This document shows, piece after piece, positions 57,800 through 64,000 of a stretch of 64,000 nucleotides of DNA. Under the pieces are notes generated by a model. The model saw only the letters and a list, made by a program, of their open reading frames with translations, did no database searches and was not told the origin of the DNA. A program made the translations under genes and the position numbers. Source of the DNA: Chitinophagaceae bacterium (lineage in GTDB: Bacteria > Bacteroidota > Bacteroidia > Chitinophagales > Chitinophagaceae); assembly GCA_016720745.1 (NCBI GenBank), contig JADKKA010000022.1, positions 1 to 64,000 on the forward strand, given 5' to 3'. How positions within the stretch are numbered: the stretch's first letter is position 1; each line of letters starts with the position of its first letter.

Positions 57800-59934
57800 T
57801 GCCTGCCTGCTTTAAAAGACTCTTCATCCTGCTGCTTTTCATTTCTATTATTCAGGCCGGCGCTCAGCCGGGGAAGACCAATAAAGCACCGGTGAATACG
57901 GGCGACTGGTCCCTGGTATTAGAGAAATCTTATTTCGACGGACTGATCAGCCGGAACGGCGAACTCTATGGATATACCAGTAACAGTTCTGGTAAAACGC
58001 CCGAACTTTTCCGGATCAAAAACAATACCGCTGAGCTGCTGCTGGGCGCGCCAGATATTGATGCAAAGGGAGATTATTTCAAAACCTATATTGATAATAA
58101 ATCAGGCATCTATATTCTTTATCATCTCAAGGGTGATATGGAAGAAGTGAGGAAATGGAATGGTGACCGGATGGAAGCCTTCAGCGAAAACAAGGGCCGC
58201 AGCCTGCATCTCTGGAATCTCTATATCGACCCGCTGGACCGGGTGATTGGTGAATGCAGGGAGAAAATGGTCAGTGAATTTGGCCCATTAATGATTATTA
58301 AAAAGGGAGTCTGGGCCAGTGCAGGTTTTACAACTGGTCAATGGATTTACTGATCCGGCCAGCAGGAAGCAGTACAAATCTGATGCGGCAGGAAATCTCT
58401 ATGCTTTTACCAGTAGTGCAGTAGCCAAGTGGAACGGAACTGTATGGACTACAATCCTGCTGACAGGTATCAATGGAACTATCCAGGGATTACTGATCGG
58501 TGAAGATGGTACACTCCATCTTGTACTAAACGGGGAAGCAGGCGCAAAGGCAGGAAGAATTTTTAAATCAGAAAAATCGGGCTGGACCGCCCTGAATATG
58601 GATCCCGGATTTTTTGCACAACCGGATGTGAGCTATATCAGGTATGAAATGGCAGGAAGGATCAGTTTTTTGCGCAGGTGCAACTGAATAAGAAAAATGA
58701 GTCCAACAACGATTACCCCGTTTATTGGTGGCGGAAGAATGCATGGGTGAATATCCTGGAACAAAGATCACATGTGTTGGCAGATAATAATTCCTTCTGG
58801 GTGTATGGATTTGGTAAGCATCTCTATATGAACAATTACAAACAGCGCTATGTACTCAAATGGGATCCGGCAGCAGCAGATCCTTCCATAGCGGTGGTTG
58901 CTAAAACCAGTAATCCCTCAAAGCCGGTACCGGTGGTTACAGGAAAAACAGAACCGGTTAAGCCGGCAGATACAAAACCAATAGAAACACAAATCAAACA
59001 GGTGGGGGATTAATATATATTTCGCCTGAATGGTAAGTACGGGGTACAGGGGATACCCTGCGCACCGTGAACTTACTGGAAGCCGTTTACGATACCATTA
59101 CTGGTTTTCAGATCAATGAGGAAATAAACTTAAAGCACTATTTGTAGTACTGGATAAAAACGGAATCCAGGTTTTTGATCCGGTAACATTGAATTTATTC
59201 CGTACTGCTACAAAAATTGTCGAGTACTGGTATTATGATCGGGGACTTTGGCTGAAAACTGCTGCCGGCAGATGGAACCGTTATCCTGATCCAATTAACA
59301 GTACCAGCGGCGTGGAGAAGATTCAGTTCATAAATAACAGCCTGATTATTTATCCGTCAAAAGATAAAGTACAAGTGGCAGCCTGGAAGGTTTCCCAGAC
59401 CGGGATCACACCGGAATATTATATATCCCCGGAGCGGAGATTGTTGATTTTGAACAAACCGGACAGTTTACCTACAAGCTCAATAATACATTCGGGTATT
59501 CAGACTGGGTGAATCTTTTGTTTCTTCCACAGGTTTTTACTGAAATGAAAATGTGGTCGGTGGGCACCACTGTGTATATCCAGTTCCGGTATGATGGTAA
59601 TTTATATCAGACCACAGCCAGTGACTTAAAGAAGGTGGCCCCGCATACCTATGCCAATATCAAGGCATTCCAGTACAGTGCCAGTTGCGGAAGATCAGGC
59701 TGTAATAATGGAGTAATTGGTTACAGTACCAGCACCAGCGGTGGAAAAGTGGAAAGAAGAACCTACCGGAAACTCACCATCAACGGATGGATCGAAATAA
59801 CGGAAACCTCTGTTACACCCGTTGTATCAAAGAAAGAAGCCATTCGCTGCAATGATCCGGCACATGATTATAAAACATTTATGTTGCTTCCCTTAGAGAA
59901 TGGGTCCGGCTATGAAGTGCGTCGGATGAAGTAA
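57800..59934 (+). CDS. Secreted propeller-like protein (about five frameshifts)
   Basis: Frames read in sequence give a signal (FKRLFILLLFISIIQAGAQP), then repeating Trp/Gly-rich units: DWSLVLEKSYFDGLISRNGE, VRKWNGDRMEAFSENKG, AVAKWNGTVWTTILLTGING, YWWRKNAWVNILEQRS, YYDRGLWLKTAAGRWNRYPD. The C-terminus is Lys/Pro-rich in the middle (TGKTEPVKPADTKPIETQ) and ends ETSVTPVVSKKEAIRCNDPA, LPLENGSGYEVRRMK. Breaks near 58,315, 58,680, 59,010-59,140 and 59,490. Rebuilt length about 700 aa. The start codon is not resolved. Probably a surface beta-propeller; no enzyme motif seen. Confidence 0.6.
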
Positions 59935-60163
59935 AGACAGTCGATCAGTCTGTCAGTCAATCAATCGTCAGTTTTGGAGGCATTGGCATTATCTCCAAAG
60001 CCTATTGTCCCCCGGAAACCCAATTGTAAAAAGCTGTTACCCAATAGCCAAGCCTAATACCCCCATCTCCCTCCATTCAACATTCAAAATTTAAAATTCA
60101 AAATAATCTACCCCCGTTCATCCAAAATTAATTTGGCCGGAAGGAATGGCCTGCCTAGTTTTG
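59935..60163. repeat. Intergenic gap with CAGTC-type short repeats
   Basis: About 230 bases. Starts with AGTCGATC, AGTCTGTC, AGTCAATC-like units (59939-59970), then TAATACCC and AATTCAAAAT-type low-complexity sequence. No gene. The last bases enter the promoter and operator of the TetR gene. Confidence 0.5.
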
Positions 60164-60192
60164 TTAACCAAATGGTTAAACTGAATGGTTAA
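60164..60192 (+). promoter_or_regulatory. Probable TetR operator
   Basis: TTAACCA-AA-TGGTTAA (60164-60179) is a perfect 7-bp palindrome. A third half-site TGGTTAA (60186-60192) overlaps the start codon (60185-60187), so ATGGTTAAA occurs twice with 13-nt spacing. Position and symmetry suggest autorepression by the TetR-type protein. Inference from location. Confidence 0.6.
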
Positions 60193-60802
60193 AAAGGCAA
60201 AAGATACCGGAACGGAAGAAAAAATCCTGGCAGCCGCCCGCAAAGTGTTTACCACGAAAGGCATGGCCGGGGCCAGGATGCAGGATATTGCCGATGAGGC
60301 GGGGATGAACAAGGCCCTGCTCCATTATTATTTCAGGGATAAGGACAAATTATTCGAAACCGTCTTCCTGGCAGAAGCCCAGAAATTTTTCCCTACCATC
60401 AATGCCATTTTTGCCTCGGAACAACCGCTGTTTGAGAAGATCGAAACCTTCGTCAGCGAGTATATTGATGAAATGGTGGAGAATCCCTACCTCCCCTGGT
60501 TTGTACTCAATGAAATCAACCGGGATCCCGATCAGTTTATGTATAAAATCTGGGGAAAGGATAACCTGCCCAAACCCGGCAAATTATTAGAACAAATAGA
60601 AACAGAAATAAAAGCAGGAAGAATCCGTCCCATCAGTCCGGTCCACCTGCTGATGAATATGATTTCGATGACCATTTTTCCTTTTGTGGGTAAACCCATG
60701 TTTGTCCGCAACCTGCGACTGAGCGATAAACAGTTCAAAGAAATCATGGAACAACGCAAAAAGGAAATACCGTCATTTATTATCAACGCAATCAGGAAAT
60801 AA
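60185..60802 (+). CDS. TetR/AcrR-family transcriptional repressor
   Basis: 205 aa from ATG 60185 (VKKAKDTGTEEKILAAARKV). The N-terminal helix-turn-helix GMAGARMQDIADEAGMNKAL, LHYYFRDKDKLFETVF is a textbook TetR_N domain. The ligand-binding half (ETFVSEYIDEMVENPYLPWF, NRDPDQFMYKIWG, MISMTIFPFVGKPMFVRNLR) resembles the CecR/YbiH-type C-terminal domain. It is the first gene of the efflux operon, 8 nt before the TolC gene. Likely derepressed by a small toxic ligand. Confidence 0.9.
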   Translation: MVKKAKDTGTEEKILAAARKVFTTKGMAGARMQDIADEAGMNKALLHYYFRDKDKLFETVFLAEAQKFFPTINAIFASEQPLFEKIETFVSEYIDEMVENPYLPWFVLNEINRDPDQFMYKIWGKDNLPKPGKLLEQIETEIKAGRIRPISPVHLLMNMISMTIFPFVGKPMFVRNLRLSDKQFKEIMEQRKKEIPSFIINAIRK

Positions 60803-60810
60803 AGACCAAC

Positions 60811-62079
60811 ATGAAAAAAATTACGGCGCTCATCGGACAGCTTTGTATGCTGCTGATGACAGCATCCGCACAGGAACCACTCAGCCTGCAAAAAGCCTAC
60901 GACCTGGCCAGGGCCAATTATCCACTGGTGAAACAGCGGGAACTCATCCGGCAAACCCGCGACTGGACCATTGATAACCTCGGCAAGGGATTTCTGCCGC
61001 AGTTCAGTCTGAACGGACAGGCCACTTATCAATCGGAAGTCACCCAGATTAAAATTCCCATTCCCGGTGTTACGGTAGATCCGCTCAATAAAGACCAGTA
61101 TAAACTCCTGGCCGATATCAGTCAGCTGATCTATGATGGCGGGATGATCAAACAGCAGAAAGCCATTCAGCAATTCAATGAAACTACAGAGCAACAAAAA
61201 CTGGAAGTTGAATTATACAAACTCAATGAGCGAATCAACCAGTTATTCCTTGGCGTATTATTCCTCGATGAGCAACTCAAACAGGTAGAGCTGGTCAAAT
61301 CCGATCTCAATAATGGTATCAAAAGAGTGGAAGCCCAGGTGAATAATGGCGTGGCTTTTCGTTCCAACCTGAATGTACTTAAAGCCGAACTGCTCAAAGC
61401 CGATCAGCGGATCATTGAACTGCAATCTTCCAGAAAAGGATTCCTGGATGTGCTCTCGCTTTTTATTAATCAGCCACTTCCGGAAAATACCAAACTGGAA
61501 AAACCACAGGCAAAACCATCGGTCACTCCGGATATCAATCGTCCTGAACTGCAATTATTCAGCTCCCAGCAAAAACTGCTGGGCAGTCAGGTAGGATTGA
61601 TTGATGCAAAGAATAAACCAAAAGCCAGTTTCTTCTGGCAGGGTGGTTATGGTCGTCCGGGTTTGAATTTCTTAAAAAATGATTTTTGCTTTTTCTATAC
61701 CACAGGTTTCAGACTCAGCTGGTCATTCGGCGGACTCTATACCCGAAAGAATGAAAAGAAAATCCTGGAGCTGAACCAGAAAACCATCGATATCCAGAAA
61801 GATGTCTTTCTCCTGAACACCAATACACAATTAAAACAGCAGCAATCAGAAATCGATAAACTGCAGAAACTGGTCAGCACCGATCAGGAGATCATTGACC
61901 TGCGGATCAAAGTAAAGGATGCGGCGAAAGCCCAATTGGAAAACGGGGTCATCACCGCCAATGATTACCTGCGGGAAGTGAATGCAGAAGACCAGGCCCG
62001 TCAGTCGCTGATCACGCACCAGGTGCAGTTGATCCAGGCACAAATCAATTACCAAACCATTTCAGGACAAAGCAACTAA
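60811..62079 (+). CDS. TolC-family outer-membrane efflux protein
   Basis: 422 aa, signal MKKITALIGQLCMLLMTASA. Two OEP repeats of long helices (LSLQKAYDLARANYPLVKQR, TRDWTIDNLGKGFLPQFSLN; NRPELQLFSSQQKLLGSQVG) with coiled-coil stretches (KLEVELYKLNERINQLFLGV, KLQKLVSTDQEIIDLRIKVK). It forms the outer-membrane channel for the adaptor encoded next. Intact, with a 25-nt gap to the next gene. Confidence 0.9.
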   Translation: MKKITALIGQLCMLLMTASAQEPLSLQKAYDLARANYPLVKQRELIRQTRDWTIDNLGKGFLPQFSLNGQATYQSEVTQIKIPIPGVTVDPLNKDQYKLLADISQLIYDGGMIKQQKAIQQFNETTEQQKLEVELYKLNERINQLFLGVLFLDEQLKQVELVKSDLNNGIKRVEAQVNNGVAFRSNLNVLKAELLKADQRIIELQSSRKGFLDVLSLFINQPLPENTKLEKPQAKPSVTPDINRPELQLFSSQQKLLGSQVGLIDAKNKPKASFFWQGGYGRPGLNFLKNDFCFFYTTGFRLSWSFGGLYTRKNEKKILELNQKTIDIQKDVFLLNTNTQLKQQQSEIDKLQKLVSTDQEIIDLRIKVKDAAKAQLENGVITANDYLREVNAEDQARQSLITHQVQLIQAQINYQTISGQSN

Positions 62080-62104
62080 CCCTGATCCATAAACGAAATT
62101 TAAC

Positions 62105-63049
62105 ATGAAACAATTGGTCTACCTCGCAAGTCTCACCCTGTTTTTCGGGCTGCAGGCCTGCAACAAAAAAGGCAACAAATTTGATGCTTCCGGCACATTT
62201 GAAACGGATGAAGTAATCGTTTCCTCCGAACTGGGTGGCAAGATTCTTTCCCTCCAAATTGAAGAAGGGCAGGAGATCGCCAAAGACAGTATCGTGGGCA
62301 TGGTGGATGCCACCAATCTCTCCTTACAGGAACAACAAGTCGAAGCGAGCATCAATGCGCTGAACCAGAAGACAGCTGATGTGAATCCGCAGGTACAATT
62401 ACTCCGCAACCAGCTGGCCGTGCAGCAATCGCAGCTCAATAACCTGACACATGAAAGAGCCAGGATTGAAAACCTGATCAAGGCCGATGCAGCCACCGGT
62501 AAACAACTCGATGATATCAATGCCCAGATTGATGTGGCGGTGCGGAATATGGCAGTAACCAAACAACAGATCAATGTACAGCAAAGCAATATCGCCACCC
62601 AGAACCGCAGCATCCTCAGTGAAGCCGAGCCTTTGAGAAAAAGGGCGGCGCAAATCAAGGACCAGGCGGGAAGGGCCAATATTTTAAATCCGGTACAGGG
62701 AACCATCATCACCAAGTATGCCATGGAAGGAGAGATCACTTCTCCCGGAAAAGCCTTGTATAAAATTGCGGATCTCCGCACGATGACATTAAGGGCCTAT
62801 ATCACCGGTAGTCAGTTATCGCAGGTCAAACTCGGACAAACCGTAAAAGTCTTTACCGACGATGGAAAAAATAAATACCGTGAAACCACAGGTACCATCA
62901 GCTGGATCAGTGATAAAGCGGAGTTCACCCCCAAGACCATCCAGACCAAGGAAGAAAGAGCCAACCTTGTGTATGCAATCAAAGTAAGAGTGAAGAATGA
63001 TGGGTTGCTGAAGATTGGGATGTATGGAGAGATAGTCCTGAGTCGATAG
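62105..63049 (+). CDS. HlyD/YbhG-type membrane fusion lipoprotein
   Basis: 314 aa. Lipobox FFGLQACNKK. Barrel-sandwich halves: GTFETDEVIVSSELGGKILS, LQIEEGQEIAKDSIVGMVDA and ILNPVQGTIITKYAMEGEIT; between them a long helical hairpin (QVQLLRNQLAVQQSQLNNLT, IDVAVRNMAVTKQQINVQQS). A beta-barrel end follows (LGQTVKVFTDDGKNKYRETT). Periplasmic adaptor linking the ABC pump to TolC. The family is close to YbhG of E. coli. Confidence 0.9.
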   Translation: MKQLVYLASLTLFFGLQACNKKGNKFDASGTFETDEVIVSSELGGKILSLQIEEGQEIAKDSIVGMVDATNLSLQEQQVEASINALNQKTADVNPQVQLLRNQLAVQQSQLNNLTHERARIENLIKADAATGKQLDDINAQIDVAVRNMAVTKQQINVQQSNIATQNRSILSEAEPLRKRAAQIKDQAGRANILNPVQGTIITKYAMEGEITSPGKALYKIADLRTMTLRAYITGSQLSQVKLGQTVKVFTDDGKNKYRETTGTISWISDKAEFTPKTIQTKEERANLVYAIKVRVKNDGLLKIGMYGEIVLSR

Positions 63050-63248
63050 TCTGGAGTCGTGAGTCCGTACTAATTGGAGGATTTCCGGAGTTGAAAATTG
63101 AGAATTGAAAGGGGAAAATTGTTAGGCGCCGTTTAAACTGAAACAAACGCTTATTTCAAATCAAACGCCAAATTGAAAACTGCCCCGGAGGGGCACAATT
63201 TTGGTAACAACACAACATAATAAATGAAACCAGACCCCAGAGGGGTCT
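63037..63248. repeat. AGTC heptads and two GC-rich hairpins before the ABC gene
   Basis: AGTCGAT, AGTCTGG, AGTCGTG, AGTCCG at about 63042-63068, overlapping the adaptor gene's stop. Hairpins TGCCCC-GGA-GGGGCA (63181-63195) and AGACCCC-AGA-GGGGTCT (63232-63248) share the CCCC..GGGG design and are separated by AT-rich DNA. Both lie in the 226-nt gap before the ATPase gene and may modulate read-through within the operon. Confidence 0.55.
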
Positions 63249-63275
63249 AATAAAATAATATCGAAACACAGCACC

Positions 63276-64000
63276 ATGCCCGCAGTCAGTATCAACCATA
63301 TCATCAAAACCTACGGTACCAAAAAACAAAAGGTCACCGCTCTCGATGATATCTCCTTCAACGTAGAAAAGGGAGAGCTCTTCGGCATCATCGGACCGGA
63401 TGGGGCGGGTAAGACATCGCTCTTCCGTATCCTTACCACTTTGTTGCTGGCGGATAGCGGTACCGCAACGGTTGATGGCTTTGATGTGGTCAAAGATTTT
63501 GCTTCCATCCGCAACCGGGTAGGATATATGCCGGGGCGATTCTCTTTATACCAGGATCTGACAGTTGAAGAAAATCTGGAATTCTTTGCCACCATCTTTA
63601 AAACCAGCATTGAAAAAAACTATGAGCTCATCAAAGACATTTATGTCCAGATAGAACCTTTCAAAAACAGAAGAGCCGGAAAATTATCCGGGGGTATGAA
63701 ACAAAAGCTGGCATTGAGTTGTGCCCTGATTCATAGTCCCACAGTTTTATTCCTCGATGAACCAACTACCGGAGTGGATGCCGTAAGCCGAAAAGAATTC
63801 TGGGAAATGCTGCGGGGTTTGAAAGCAAAGGGCATCACGATCCTGGTATCAACTCCTTATATGGATGAAGCCGGCTTATGTGACCGGGTGGCCTTATTAC
63901 AAAAAGGAAAAATCCTTTCTATTAATACCCCATCGGGAGTTGTTGGTGAATTCAAACAACCATTGATGGCGGTGAAATCGGCCAATATGCTTCCCCTGCT
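63276..64000 (+). CDS. ABC transporter ATP-binding protein, YbhF-like (cut by window end)
   Basis: Starts ATG 63276 (MPAVSINHIIKTYGTKKQKV). Walker A GPDGAGKT (near residues 40-47, with Asp in place of the common Asn, as in YbhF), Q-loop region YMPGRFSLYQDLTVEENLEF, signature GKLSGGMKQKLALSCALIHS, Walker B TVLFLDEPTTGVD, and H-loop position VSTPYMDEAGLCD with Thr-Pro where His is usual. About 241 residues are in the window and the frame is still open. YbhF proteins carry two fused ATPase domains, so this is probably the first half. Powers export with permeases expected just beyond the window. Confidence 0.9.
   Translation, partial: MPAVSINHIIKTYGTKKQKVTALDDISFNVEKGELFGIIGPDGAGKTSLFRILTTLLLADSGTATVDGFDVVKDFASIRNRVGYMPGRFSLYQDLTVEENLEFFATIFKTSIEKNYELIKDIYVQIEPFKNRRAGKLSGGMKQKLALSCALIHSPTVLFLDEPTTGVDAVSRKEFWEMLRGLKAKGITILVSTPYMDEAGLCDRVALLQKGKILSINTPSGVVGEFKQPLMAVKSANMLPL

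Noticed and set aside
1..64000. tRNA, rRNA or other standard RNA genes, riboswitches, replication origin
   Set aside because: None was recognised by eye on either strand; short tRNAs could still be missed without a covariance search.

Overview
The window looks like a chromosomal contig from a Bacteroidota member, most likely close to the Chitinophagaceae. Supporting signs are a type IX secretion (T9SS) type A sorting domain, a SusC/RagA-like TonB receptor with a carboxypeptidase-regulatory N-terminus, many Sec lipoproteins, two-component-regulator propellers, NTF2-like secreted proteins and moderate GC. No rRNA, tRNA, CRISPR array, transposase or phage gene was seen. Many genes are broken by single-base indels. 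Where the family is known (rpe, SseB, the RHS protein, the giant surface protein) the break is usually one base lost from a short homopolymer, so most breaks look like long-read assembly errors rather than real decay. About 11.0 to 25.9 kb, and 60.1 kb to the end, are free of breaks. Coordinates given for broken genes cover the whole reconstructed gene.

Layout. 0-10.4 kb: a TonB receptor shattered by frameshifts, a small lipoprotein, rpe, a TPR lipoprotein, a TolB-like propeller, a cytochrome b-like membrane protein, an NTF2-like protein, a YfcE-type phosphodiesterase, a CPBP protease, a low-GC gene between inverted half-sites, an SseB-TPR protein and an unknown. 10.5-24 kb: an NTF2-like protein, a zinc-ribbon protein, an RBBP9-like hydrolase and a lipoprotein. 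Then comes a tight five-gene operon (DUF1549/DUF1553 cytochrome, DUF1501, NHL-like propeller, two chitobiase-C-terminal-like proteins), followed by a decayed copy of the 3' end of the preceding lipoprotein gene, a VCBS-like protein and a serine hydrolase. 24.3-38.9 kb, minus strand: a surface-protein operon with a giant protein (about 2,900 aa) of ELWKSDGT repeats plus CARDB repeats, then an RHS/YD-repeat protein that probably reads on into a T9SS sorting domain. 39.1-42.8 kb: a propeller histidine kinase and a NarL-type regulator. 42.8-48.1 kb: a large PLAT/trefoil-like secreted protein flanked on both sides by a mosaic of GCCCGGAGTC-bounded palindromes. 48.2-52.4 kb: a second CPBP protease, an unknown, a methyltransferase, a short-chain dehydrogenase and a propeller lipoprotein. 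52.8-54.9 kb: three small genes, two of them bounded on both sides and the third on its 5' side, by about 200-bp palindromic sites like an integron cassette array. 55.5-60 kb: homogentisate dioxygenase, a membrane protein and a secreted propeller-like protein. 60.1-64 kb: a TetR - TolC - HlyD - ABC ATPase efflux operon similar to E. coli cecR-ybhGF.

The items most worth following up are the cassette-like array with its homologous second locus at 7.7-8.4 kb, the S/L palindrome mosaic around the PLAT/trefoil gene, the hidden RHS-T9SS fusion, and the DUF1553/DUF1501 operon with its paralogue scar. A heptad AGTCNNN repeat family occupies many of the intergenic gaps.
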